Assembly: GCA_033439685.1 (NCBI GenBank)
Contig: JAUEDM010000002.1
Location: 4,154,001-4,218,000, forward strand
Source of the DNA: Apodospora peruviana
Taxonomy: Eukaryota; Ascomycota; Sordariomycetes; Sordariales; Lasiosphaeriaceae
Reading direction: 5' to 3'
DNA: 64,000 bases
This document shows, piece by piece, positions 11,805 through 22,087 of this stretch (the first letter of the stretch is position 1; each line of letters begins with the position of its first letter). The notes beneath the pieces are model-generated. The model made no database searches and was not told the DNA's origin. It worked only from the letters and a program-made list of their open reading frames with translations. The position numbers and the translations under genes were made by a program.

Positions 11805-13610
11805 GATAGTATGCGTCTGGTCACACACACATCAACAACTTAGCTTAGGGAGGGCGTTCTGCGGTGATTATCTAAACGAGACTGGACAACATGATATGAC
11901 CAAAGGTAAAATCCTTCTCCCTTGTGGACCCTTTTATATATCCAGCTGGCAAAAGTCTGCACTTTCTTGTCTGGCATGTTTGCAATCGCAGCCGACCATC
12001 CACGGTGCATCATCTTTGCAGGAGAAGTAAGCTGTGATGCAAATGTGTTTTCCACGGGTCCGGAATTCGCCTGCCCGCACATCATGCACCTTGCCTTCCC
12101 GTGTATTCTCCATGCACAGTTTTCGTTAGGGAAGACCGGGTCCGCCACGACCGCGCTTTGATTGGACATCGGGGATCCAAGTTGTTTCTTTCAAACGATA
12201 TACTCAGGGGCTGAGGTTACGGAAATAGGATGAGCTTCTCTTTTCTCTTTACACAACTCAGGCGAAGTGTGCTCCATGCTGCAGTCAACCTGTCGAAGGG
12301 AAACACAACTGTATGCAAAACAATAGTCGAATGCAATGCAGGTCTAGGACGACCAGTTTATCAAGTAGTTGCCTGTCTACTCGACTTCAGAACTTGAGCT
12401 GACTCGGCGAGAGTCGCAGATGCGTGTGTAAGTAGCGTTGTTCGCCCTCCTATTACAGACAGCAGGCCGCACACACAACAGAAGCTCCTGGATATGCGAG
12501 TCGGCTGTGTGGTGCTACACAACACTGCTGTCGAGTGTCGAGCGGGGCTTTCCTTCGGATTCCGACATGATGCCGCGGATAGATGCTCCCTGCCTCCCAG
12601 ATCTCAGGTGTTGGCAGCTGCTAGCCGTGGCCGGGATCTATATCGTGGTCATTGATGATGAAGAGAGGACCCAGGCCTATGAGTGTTAAACAAGGGACCT
12701 CAAAGTCAGCTGCTTGCCGCTGCGGATGTCGCTTCTAGCGGATATTGAAAGAATGTAAACATATCTCGCCACCACGGAGTCGGATGAAACCATGACGGAC
12801 GGAAATCACTCCGGAAAGCTCCCGAGAGGCACCCGTGAGAATCTGCCCAACAATTCTCCTTTTCCACGCTTGTGAGTTCCTGAATTAGGGTGGCTGGGAT
12901 GCAAGTGGCCGACGAACAGAGCTACACAAGTGCATTGCAGCTTGCTTCAACAGCCAGAGCACAACATAATGCTTGGTTTTCTAGCCCAACGCAGGGGCAA
13001 AGAGCACACAGCAGCAGGTGCGGCATGTCCGGGCGGGAAGGATCTCGATCTGCGTTTTGACAGCCACCGCTACCCATGATGCATCTGCATGTAAAAGACG
13101 CAGCTGGTCGCATTTGATAGAAGATAACGAGTCGATGCGGCTTGGTTTTATTTATGATTTCGAATATCGAACGTTCAGGCCGGGAATTTGGGCAATGCAA
13201 CACTAACGCAGCCTCAGCCATGATGCGAAGACCACGAATGTTTCGGAGTGTGGCCATGCCTTGGTCCTTTCGTGGAACAGGGAATATTTCTGAGTCAGTG
13301 TACTGTGATATGGCATACCGATGAGAAGACCATCTGGGTGGGCTGTGTTCCGTTGTGCTGAATAGTTAGGTACCTAGGGTCACAGAGGCCATGATCGATC
13401 TGCAGATTTTCGGCCGGAACAACGAGTATGAGTGAAGATGATTGGTATCGCCATTGCCGTTCTCGAGGCTAGGTCACCCAGAAACAACCGCCTTCTCAGT
13501 AACGATACGCAAGACCGCGTGATAGAAAGGAGGTGAGCCATGCCAGGACCCTAGCCATCCTCATCGTCACCCTACACCGGCCACACTAGGAAGCCATCCG
13601 GTATTACAAA
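11805..13610. other. Intergenic, about 1.8 kb
   Basis: Upstream region of the mucin-like gene and downstream of superoxide dismutase. The short ORFs on both strands have no domain, signal or intron support. TACCTAGG occurs at about 13370. No RNA gene seen. Confidence 0.55.
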
Positions 13611-14408
13611 TCACAAGAGTGCTTTCAACTTCTCGAAAACATCCTCGCGGCCGTTGACAAAACGGGACTCAGCGGTCTTCCAGTTGATCACATTCCATAT
13701 ATTCTCAACATATGCGGCCTTCCCATTCAAGTACTGCATGTGTGCACAAAACCGGCCCTGAATCAGCCAATGTACGTGCGAGCTCATGGGGAAAGGAAAT
13801 CAAGGAAGGACAAACCTGGAGGTAGTACGCATGCTCCCACATGTCCACTCCAATGAGAGGCACTTCTCCACCGACGACGGGATCCTGGTCCTTGGTGGTG
13901 ACGATGCGCAGCTGCTGCCCATCCTTTACCAGCCATCCCCAACCGCTGCCCTGTATCTTGAGCAGGACGTCCGAGAAGGCCTTTTTGAAGTTGTCAAAGC
14001 TGCCCCAGGTCTTGTCAATTTCGACCGCCAGCGTCGGGGCCGCATCAATCTTGGTGTCCGGGAGGTCGGCTGGGGCGAGGTTGTACCAGAAGAGAGCGTG
14101 GTTGATGTGGCCGCCGGCGTTGAACTTGATGACGGGTTGCAGAGCGACCTGGGCAGCGATATCACCTGCCTCAACGGCCTTGGCATGAGCCTGCAGCGCG
14201 CTGTTGAGGTTGTTCACGTATGCCTGGTGGTGCTTGGTGTGGTGCAGCTGCATGATCTGCGTCGAGATGTGCGGCTCGAGGGCCTTGGAGTTTTCGCATT
14301 ATCAATCATCAGTAACACGCGCCCAAATCCCTAAAGATACGTTGGTCAGAGGGGACTTACATCATGAAGATAGGGAAGCCTGGTGAGCTTGTAGGTTTGG
14401 ACAGCCAT
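13611..14408 (-). CDS. Fe/Mn superoxide dismutase
   Basis: Exons 14408-14361, 14283-13816 and 13733-13611 encode 212 residues. It disproportionates superoxide to oxygen and hydrogen peroxide. Metal ligands are visible: H30 in LHHTKHH, H78 in GGHINHALFW, D163 and H167 in GVDMWEHAYYLQ. The usual C-terminal helix is present (VENIWNVINW). The N-terminus MAVQTYKLTRLPYLHD-ALEPHIS begins directly at the mature fold, so no mitochondrial presequence is encoded; a cytosolic or peroxisomal form is likely, although an upstream exon cannot be excluded. The first intron uses an AAG acceptor. Whether the enzyme holds Mn or Fe cannot be settled by eye, but the DQDPVVGG segment fits the Mn-type eukaryotic group. 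Confidence 0.93.
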
Positions 14409-15254
14409 TTTGGTTGCGTTGAACTGATCACCAGAAAGAGCAGTTTGAAGAGGGGCAATATACTGCCAAAAGTTTGCGAAGTTCACCATCTTGTCGGGAA
14501 CCTTGCCTGGCCCGGCGGGTCACAATACAATGACAGATCACGCGATTGACTCCAAATGCAGCAACTTGCGGCAGGTGGGGGGAGCCAGTATCGGATGAAG
14601 ACGGTGATGGCGGACGTTCCTTCCGTTGATGACGGCCGTTTGAGGTTGTGGTTGTCGCGTGGAGACGCGGAAGGCCGGAAGCCACTGGCCAGGTGGCCAT
14701 CAAGGTCCCTGGCTTTGGCCCCTCCCTTCTCTGCGCAAACGTGCTCAATTGGCCGCTGAAGTTTTGTCCCGTAATCCCGGCGGGCACCACGCGTAGCCAG
14801 AAACAGGCTCAAAACGGCTGCCAAGAAGTGCTGCGAAACGAAAAACTCGGAAAGAGGCAGTTTGAGCTCGATTGTCGCCGTTCCCAATTGGTCCCCATTT
14901 ATCATCCTTTTCACGGCCCTCCAAATTTGGCATCAGACATGGGACTAAGACGCAGCACGTGGGTTTTTGAGCATGTTGATGGACGGGGACCTCAACGGCC
15001 AACCCTTCAGGCCAGCCTGAGACACGAGCGCCCAGGGCAGGGCAGCAGCGCGCATTCCTAAGCCCCTGAGGCAAACCAACTTACAAAATTAAAGATTTAT
15101 TTGAGCTCCCGCCATTGCTTCATGAAGAATTAAAAAATATTTATCTGATCAGAGCTCCCCATGAACTTGCAAGACCATTCATTACCTTCATCACAGACAT
15201 CACTCTTCTTCATCAAGATACCTAACAAATTTATCCAACACCAAACAAACAAAA
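14409..15254. other. Divergent promoter region
   Basis: About 850 nt between the superoxide dismutase and the 179-aa unknown gene, which point away from each other. The right part (15100-15250) is AT-rich and ends in a CA-rich leader typical of fungal 5' UTRs. No element named. Confidence 0.5.
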
Positions 15255-15794
15255 ATGTGCTGCGGAGAAACCACCCACTCCAACACCATGAACGAGCCGC
15301 CGCGGGTAGGCGCCCGAGTCGACTTCTTCTCCCCCAGGCACGGGTGTCATCTCGGCAATCTCCTTTTCCTCAACCCGTCCACCCCGACCAGCGCCCGGGC
15401 CACACACGTTCGGTACAACCCAACAAACCCAACAGAAGGCGTAGCAGCGGTGGCCACGGACGAAAATGTCTTGGTGTCGATACAGTTAGTGCACCCACCC
15501 TTCCTCCATCATATCAACCCGGGGATGGAATCTAAGATCCCGCCCGCCCACAGCTTAACAGGGGATTTGACCAAATCCGTCCACGACTCCGGTTTACTAC
15601 AACAGTTCACGCTCCCAGTGCAGCCTACATCAAGTGAAAGTCAGTGGACGAACATGGGCGGTTCACTGCTCCTCAATGTCGGGGGCGATGGAATCATTGG
15701 GCGGCGGGTGTCCATGACGAAGGAAGGCGAGATGCTTGCGGACGGAATTGTGGGCTTTAACTCTGCATTTCTGTCGGTGCCGGCGTCGCTTTGA
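15255..15794 (+). CDS. Unrecognised 179-aa protein
   Basis: Single uninterrupted frame starting MCCGETTHSN and ending LSVPASL. The start has an excellent context (CAAACAAAAATGTG) after a CA-rich leader. It has two adjacent cysteines at positions 2-3, no signal peptide and no membrane segment. The middle has a Pro/Thr-rich loop and the C-terminal part a regular beta-like pattern (GGSLLLNVGGDGIIGRR). I do not recognise a family. It could be a lineage-specific cytosolic protein. The leader, codon use and length favour a real gene. Confidence 0.55.
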   Translation: MCCGETTHSNTMNEPPRVGARVDFFSPRHGCHLGNLLFLNPSTPTSARATHVRYNPTNPTEGVAAVATDENVLVSIQLVHPPFLHHINPGMESKIPPAHSLTGDLTKSVHDSGLLQQFTLPVQPTSSESQWTNMGGSLLLNVGGDGIIGRRVSMTKEGEMLADGIVGFNSAFLSVPASL

Positions 15795-16112
15795 TCATTT
15801 TCTTCTTCTTTTTACTGGAGCATAGCGAATGGCGCAAAGGATGGGACAGATGCATTCTAGCTTTTGGTATGTAAATGGAGATAACGTGGGACTGGGACCC
15901 CGGCAAAGATTTTTGGAGGCCATTAAAAAACGACCATGATCACGAAAACATGGCATAGCAAGCATCATTACCAATGACTGCCGATTTCCAAAAAATCTGC
16001 TATATTTAAATGCAATGTATCCAGTAAATGCCAGCAGTATGTAAACGCCATTCCAAATGCCAACCAACGCAATGCTAAAATGCAAGACCGACAAATGCAC
16101 ATCATACCTCAT
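15795..16112. other. Spacer between convergent 3' ends
   Basis: About 320 nt, AT-richer, holding the 3' UTRs of the flanking convergent genes. Nothing else seen. Confidence 0.5.
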
Positions 16113-18248
16113 TTATAATCTTGGAATACCATTGCCCAGACGCGGTTCCCGGTCCTTCCGTCTGGGTTCAGCCACGGGTGGCTGGTCAGAGACAGGTCGC
16201 CGAGTACTCGGGAAGACATCGGACACTGACGGTCCACGGTGGTCCTTGCGCCGACCCTCAGCCGCACCCGGGCCGGGAGCAGTAGCGGCACCTCCCGGCA
16301 GTGGTGGCCGCTGAGGACCCTGACCTTGACCCTGACCTTGGGCATCAGCTTCGTCCAGATCCATCTTGACCCACCGCTGCACAACCTCATCCAACTCCTC
16401 CCCCGCCTGCCGGCTGGCATCCACTTCGAACCACTCGCGATGCTGTGTTCCGCATCTGCACATCTTATTGTTTCCAGCCCACATGTTGAGGCCCTTGAGC
16501 TCGAGGTGGATGAGCTTTTCAACCCGGGCAGGATGAGGCACTTTGCACGGCAACATCGATGGACCGGCCGACGACAGCTCCGGATACCAAGCGATAAGAG
16601 AGATCTCGTCTCCGCACTGCCGGTCCCACTGGTTCATCCGCTTCTGGATATTGTCTGTACGGCCGATCTTGAGAGCGACCCGGTTGCTGTCTTGGGGTTC
16701 GTCCTTCGTTCCTTTGGCAAAGAAAGCTAGCAGCTTGCCTAACCGTCGGGCATTCGAAAGAGACTGTGTAGTCGGATCGGCCAAGAAAGCCGAAGCTGCC
16801 TCACTCGCTGGCGTCGCCGGTTCCGGCATCTTGAAATAGATGTAGATGTAGCCCGCCTTCCCTTCAGAAACCGGCTTTGCAAGCTCACTCGTGAGAGCAG
16901 CGATCGTCCGCAATGGTAGTAGGTCCATCCGTATCAAGTCCAGGTGCTGGTGCCGGGACTGGGACGTGGCTGAAGCACTCCGTGATCCACGTCCGGCAGG
17001 AGGTCCGGATATCGAGGGTGGAGGCCGTGATGGTGAGGGAGAGGGTGAGTGGGTACGGTGTTCTCGAGACGCTCTCCCGCTGTCCGGAGGGGTCAGTTCC
17101 TGGGTACCGATTCTTCCACCACTGGGACGGCGGTCCTCAGTTGTGTCTCCGCCATCCATGGAGTAGCCGACTGGCTTTCTTCGACCACCTCCGCCCGACA
17201 GAGAATGGGGTGCTGGCTGTTCGCTGTCCGTGAGATAGTCATCCGGCCGGCTTCTATCGTCAGAGTGACGCGGCGGCCGGGGCTGCTTTCGACTCATCGG
17301 ATGGAGGGAATTTGGGGGGTTGATGCGCCTTGGTCCGCCACAATCCGAGTCGGAGTCAAATCCGCCGTCATGGTGAGGGCGTTCTTGCCTCCTCCGGCTA
17401 GGGGGGGTGGTTTGGCTAAGAGGGTAAGGCTCAGGCAGACTTCCGTTGTCCGCCCGTCGCTTCATGACGCCGGGAGGGACTGCGGCCCTCCTGTGCCCGC
17501 CGTTCCGCCCACTGTTTCTACTACTGTAGTAGCCGTCCAAGTTGTCTCCGCCGTCCATAGGTCTCTGGTAGGCATTCCCTGACTGTCTTCCGGGAACTGG
17601 TGGCTCATAGTACGGATCTGGATTTCCCATCTTTCTTCCGCCTGACCTGGGTGGTGGTCTGGACGCGGGCTGCACTGGTAATGGAACCGGACGAGTTGCA
17701 GTGGGGGTCTCATCCGCGACTGGGATCCAGCAACACAGGAACGGAATCCGGGTCATTGGCTTCGGCCCCGCCGCCCCGGAAGGAGGTGGGCGCCGTCCGC
17801 CCGTATCCGCATACCCATTTGCATAGCCATTATGGGGTCTGTCATCATACCCATAAGACTTCTCCATCTTCACGGGCTTCGCGCGCTTCGCAGGCTTCGT
17901 AGGCTTTGTGGGTGTTGTGCTGATTAAATTCAGACGATCGGCAAGTTCATCCACGCTAGTCCGTTGCTCTAATATTGGGGTGTGGGAGGCCCCTGGTCCA
18001 GGACTCGATTTTGCCGACGCGCTCGCTTGCTCTTTGTGTTGCCAACAGTAGAGGTCTTCGTCCGAGGGGTCGTCGACCCGGAGGGTGGTAGGTTTTGGGC
18101 GGGAGGTCGGGGAGGACTCGGAGGATGTTATAGTGATGGGACGTCGGCATGGCCTGCCACTCGACGTGATCCCTCGGCAGGTCGTCAATGGGTTTTTGGA
18201 ATCTGATCTCTCCAGCAAGGACTCGGGGGTGCCAGGAAAGAACGGCAT
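16113..18248 (-). CDS. T5orf172 (DUF1766, GIY-YIG-related) domain protein
   Basis: One uninterrupted frame of 711 residues. The N-terminus carries a Cys/His cluster (TTCRGITSSGRPCRR and DLYCWQHKEQ) that recurs in this fungal group. The middle 370 residues are disordered, rich in Pro, Ser, Arg and Asp, with SYGYDDRPHNGYANGY and many RPP/DG patterns. The T5orf172 domain occupies about residues 462-610: GYIYIYFKMP, KIGRTDNIQKRMNQW, ARVEKLIHLEL and HREWFEVD are the conserved strands and helices. GIY-YIG-like members are presumed nucleases; the fission-yeast relative is known only as meiotically up-regulated. The substrate is unknown. The tail (GQGQGQGP, then Pro/Arg-rich) is low complexity. Confidence 0.85.
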   Translation of the reverse strand: MPFFPGTPESLLERSDSKNPLTTCRGITSSGRPCRRPITITSSESSPTSRPKPTTLRVDDPSDEDLYCWQHKEQASASAKSSPGPGASHTPILEQRTSVDELADRLNLISTTPTKPTKPAKRAKPVKMEKSYGYDDRPHNGYANGYADTGGRRPPPSGAAGPKPMTRIPFLCCWIPVADETPTATRPVPLPVQPASRPPPRSGGRKMGNPDPYYEPPVPGRQSGNAYQRPMDGGDNLDGYYSSRNSGRNGGHRRAAVPPGVMKRRADNGSLPEPYPLSQTTPPSRRRQERPHHDGGFDSDSDCGGPRRINPPNSLHPMSRKQPRPPRHSDDRSRPDDYLTDSEQPAPHSLSGGGGRRKPVGYSMDGGDTTEDRRPSGGRIGTQELTPPDSGRASREHRTHSPSPSPSRPPPSISGPPAGRGSRSASATSQSRHQHLDLIRMDLLPLRTIAALTSELAKPVSEGKAGYIYIYFKMPEPATPASEAASAFLADPTTQSLSNARRLGKLLAFFAKGTKDEPQDSNRVALKIGRTDNIQKRMNQWDRQCGDEISLIAWYPELSSAGPSMLPCKVPHPARVEKLIHLELKGLNMWAGNNKMCRCGTQHREWFEVDASRQAGEELDEVVQRWVKMDLDEADAQGQGQGQGPQRPPLPGGAATAPGPGAAEGRRKDHRGPSVSDVFPSTRRPVSDQPPVAEPRRKDREPRLGNGIPRL

Positions 18249-18969
18249 GGTGAGGCGCGTCGACGGCCGGGCGAGTACTTAAATGAGAAAAATGAAGGAA
18301 TTGGTGATGATGCTAGGCGCGAATACCAACAACATCAACGTCGAAATAGATGAAGAGGAATCGGGATTCCTTCAGGTCGTAGAATGCCGGTCGCCGTCAT
18401 GACGCGAATAGTACCGGGAGACCGCCATTGCGGCCAGCGTGCAATACGGGGGTAGGATGGGCCTCTCGTTTTTCACACGCCTGCGGTGACTCGATGGATC
18501 ACGGGGGAGTGGGGGATCAGACGAAATCGAGGGGCTGGCTGCCGTCGGTTGGCCTCAAAGGTCCGCTGTCCTGCAGCATGATGCAGGCGATGCAGGCGGC
18601 GGCTCCCGGGTTTCTAGGCTGCAGCGTGGCTGGGATGTGGCACCAACATTCCAGTCAGACTGCACTGTCCGCCACACTGTTTGGGATTAGGTAATTATGC
18701 TGTGGCTGACCTCCTTGCACCGCCCAGTGATCTACAGCCGTCTTCCAGGGCGTCCAATCAAACGGCCGATTTGAGATAACCTTCGGACGGACAACTCAAT
18801 GAAGCAAACTCAATGCTTGCCACGACTTTACGGATGCACAATTTCAAATTCTTTTCTTTTTTCGTAGACCACAGCTGAAACACCAATCCTCACCGTCTGA
18901 TCATTCCTGTTGACCCACAAAGAAACGGCGCGTCTTCCTCTTCCTCTGTTGGCCGTCTGTTTATCACCG
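18249..18969. other. Intergenic, upstream of the T5orf172 gene
   Basis: About 720 nt with no supported gene. Confidence 0.5.
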
Positions 18970-19128
18970 ATGCCCGACCCAGGTCCAATCCTTTCACAAT
19001 TGGCCGTTTCAAACGATCACCTATTCATTAGCCAAGCCTTTCCCACACCAGTCCGATGGCGGTACGAATACGTGCCTCGAGTCTCGGGTCGAAATCCTCA
19101 ACTCTTCAAACCTGCCGGCGAAGAAGGA
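18970..19128 (+). CDS. Candidate orphan first exon, unrecognised
   Basis: ATG 18970 opens a 53-codon frame (MPDPGPILSQLAVSNDH... to FKPAGEEG) that ends exactly at a strong donor, GTAAGTAG at 19129. The peptide has a globular-looking composition (VRWRYEYVPRVSG). A possible 22-nt second exon follows CTAAACAG and precedes another GTAAGT near 19270. I cannot extend it further or name a family. It may be a gene relic or a small unrecognised gene. Confidence 0.25.
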
Positions 19129-19822
19129 GTAAGTAGCATGGCAACAATTTAAAGAAGGCACATTATAGCATTGAGTTAAATGCATACTATCCCTTAGACA
19201 ATTATATAATATTTCACGGCGGTGCGCTGCATGCTCTGCTAAACAGGAACCGTTCTCCTGGATGCTAGGTAAGTCTTGTGATTAGGAATTACGATTCTGT
19301 TCGGGAGATATAGCAATGACTACCTAGGTACCTTACCCAAGTTACCCACCTGTACCTACCTAGGCAATGACTGCGTTTAAGGACGTGTTATCGTTATATT
19401 GTCATTCGGAATGTTGGTAATTTTAGTGAAACCAATGATGTTCTTGAATATCATCGCAATGTTATGTTACCTCTAACTGCAAAATGCAAAGGATCCTGGA
19501 TATATTTGATCTGCAAAGTGACTTCCCCCTGTACGCAACTTGAAAATGTCGGGATGGAAGGATCTTCTACCTTCTATTGGTCTAGGACCTCGTCATTGTC
19601 TTCTAAAATAAGTTGAAACCACAATACTAAACAGAGATGAAATAGACTCATGAGCACCATATAAGGCTATACAAATGCCAACTTGCTCTACAGAATTCCA
19701 AGCCTTACCACATGAAAGTGCTTGCCTAATCCCCGAGATAAAAGTGAACCGTCACTCATTAGGGACCGGATTCATGCGAGCAGTAAGTCTGTGGACCCGA
19801 GTACTTACTACATTCCCAGCCC
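19129..19822. other. AT-rich intergenic stretch
   Basis: About 700 nt, AT-rich, with a cluster of TACCTAGGTA-type palindromic motifs at 19320-19365. No gene seen. Confidence 0.5.
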
Positions 19823-21683
19823 CTATTCACAGAAACGTTCAGGTAACGCGCAAGGCGACAAGGGGCTCAAGAAGGATAATGAGTGGAGGTACGCTGAAAA
19901 TTTGGCGTGTACAAAGTTCACGTGGTCGCCATCAACCGATTTCACGACTAAACCCTGACAGCAGCTCAACATATCCTCTTCGGTAATTGTTTAGTCATCG
20001 TGAGAGGCTCGAACTGCTTCACAAAGTTGGCTCATCGACAAGTTAGTGTTGTTGGAAGCCGCCCTGCTGATGCATTCGAAAACTGTCTTCGCAATATCCG
20101 CGTGCTCGGCTGGAATGGTTGCAAGTATGTCGTCATATTTACGGAGCATATTCCGCGGGAGATCCTATATAGCTGCTGGAAAGGACATAAGAGCAATGGC
20201 CGGTGAGGCGCTCGATGCGCTAAGTTTATCCAGCACAAGGCGAGCCCATAGAAAACTAGTCGATTAATATTAGCCAGGCTGAGAATCGAAACCGGTCAGT
20301 GGAAGGAATGTAAATTACTTTCCATCGGACCTAGCTGATAACTTCTTGGCGATTCTTCTTTTGAGTTCTTCAGACCACCTTTGAAATCGAGGGTTCGTTC
20401 GAAGCTCTGTGTTGATATAGACCTCAATATCCGAGTCCCACCCGCTCTGTCGGACATTGTGCTCGATGTCGACTACCGGAAATACTCGGTCGCTTGAAGG
20501 ATGATGGAGCAGCCGCTGTTGAATATCGTGTTCATGTCTGCTAGTCAAGGCCATCGAGATGTTCGTATCGGGACCAGAGAGGTCGGATAAGACACTTGTC
20601 ACGTCCGGGTGGAGTTTGTCTAAGCCGTCCACGACTATGTAAATTTGGTCAAAGGATTCCGAGATCTCGTGAAGTAGGCCTACAAGTCGTCGGATGGTCG
20701 GGGCTCGGGCCGGGGCGCTTGGTCGATGCAGACTCTTGTAGTATGTTTGCAAGGCCTGGAAGGCGTCCAAGTTCTGCTTCGCCAACTCCGCAACCAGGCT
20801 TCCCAGGACGTGGGCCGGAGTTTGGTGAATACAATCACTGAAGTTGCCGAAGAAGTAGGCCACTCCAACAGACCCGATCCTTCGACAAAGAGCCTCCTGA
20901 ATGATAAACCCGGCCAGTATCGTCTTCCGCGATCCTGGACAGCCGCGGAGCCATAATCTCGAACCTGGGGTCCGTAGCCAGTGTCGAAATTCAAGCTTGG
21001 ACGCCAGCCAAGTCCCGGTATTTTCAGCACGGATATTGACGACATCTTTGAGTCGAGACTCGTTAGTTGGGTCCAAGAAGAGACCGATAACCTGGTTCTT
21101 GAGGTTCTCGTCCACGTAAATGGTAGTGTCAGGCATCACCATGCCACCGTTCACTAGGGCTCTGTCGACGCCGAACGAGATCTGTTGGACGCCGTTGGAG
21201 ATGCCTGCCAGGGACCGGTCCAGTTGGTCAATTCGATTCAAGCTCGAGAACAGCATCGTGACGCAGTCGGTTCCCAGGGCCAGTCCGATATCTCCCCTGT
21301 GGCGCGACATGTCGGTCAACAGATTCTTCGTCTCGGCCTCTGAGAATGGCCACTGCAGCCTTCTCCGCATTCGGCGTGCCCAGCTGCGCTTGAAATCGGC
21401 CTCAGCACGACCTAGACTGGTTTCGATGAGTACCAGCGGCTCCTGGCAGCGAGTGATGTGGTGCGTCCGGAATGTGGTGGTGAACGGTGCCGCCCCAAGC
21501 CTTGATGCGAGCATTGGGAGAATGCGTAGAATATCGGCAAGGGACAGGACCTCGGCCGCGAGGTCCTGGACATCCTTTTCGGCATTTTTTTGCAGCTTTG
21601 ATATATCTGTAAGTGCGTTGAAATACTACATCGGCAAGAGATACGATGCCGACGATGCTGGCCGTGACGGACAGCGGATCCAT
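19823..21683 (-). pseudogene. NACHT-type STAND protein, decayed
   Basis: Family N-terminus MDPLSVTASIVGIVSLADVVF begins at 21683. The frame breaks at an A7 run (minus strand; T7 at 21585-21591): six A would join KAAK to NAEKDVQDLAAEV. The next 1.2 kb matches the fungal NACHT N-terminal region (WPFSEAETKNLL, TPGSRLWLRGCPG, VAYFFGNFSD). The P-loop reads GCPGSRKT, with Arg in place of the Gly before Lys. An intron at 20256-20318 joins to NFLWARLVLDKL, after which TAG (20167-20165) and TAA (19993-19991) interrupt a frame that still reads as the family (MLRKYDDILATIP, VKSVDGDHVNFVHAKFSAYL) before TAG at 19825-19823. No ankyrin or WD repeats remain. Frameshift, altered P-loop, two stops and loss of the sensor domain argue for a pseudogene. 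Confidence 0.85.
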
Positions 21684-22087
21684 CGTGTCTCTGAGTTGAG
21701 GGGTATAGGAGGACGGCAGTTCAGGCCCGCGTCGTCCCACCGGTTTTAAGTCTGTGATGCTCCAGTGCAGAATGCTCAGCCATGTTAGGCTCTGGTTGTG
21801 TTGTACAGAACAGAGGAACTGCATTGCAACAATGTCCAATGAGAGTTGTTGTTGGGCACCAAGTCAAATGTTTCAATATTCTGCACAATATCCAATCAAG
21901 CCTAGCTCCTGCATGCAACGACCGGGGGGAATCTGCAGCCCCTTGGGCGGATTGGTCTTCGCCGCAGAGTTAGGCGGCCCCTCACTTCTCCTCTCAACAT
22001 CGACATTATCTCACAGCTCAACACCGATGCCAGTGGCCATGCGGCTTCTGTAGTAGGTGTGCCTGATAAAGAGACACCGACTTCATC
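21684..22087. other. Divergent promoter region
   Basis: About 400 nt between the NACHT relic and the CCCH gene; ends in a TC-rich and CAC-rich leader before ATG 22088. No specific site named. Confidence 0.4.
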
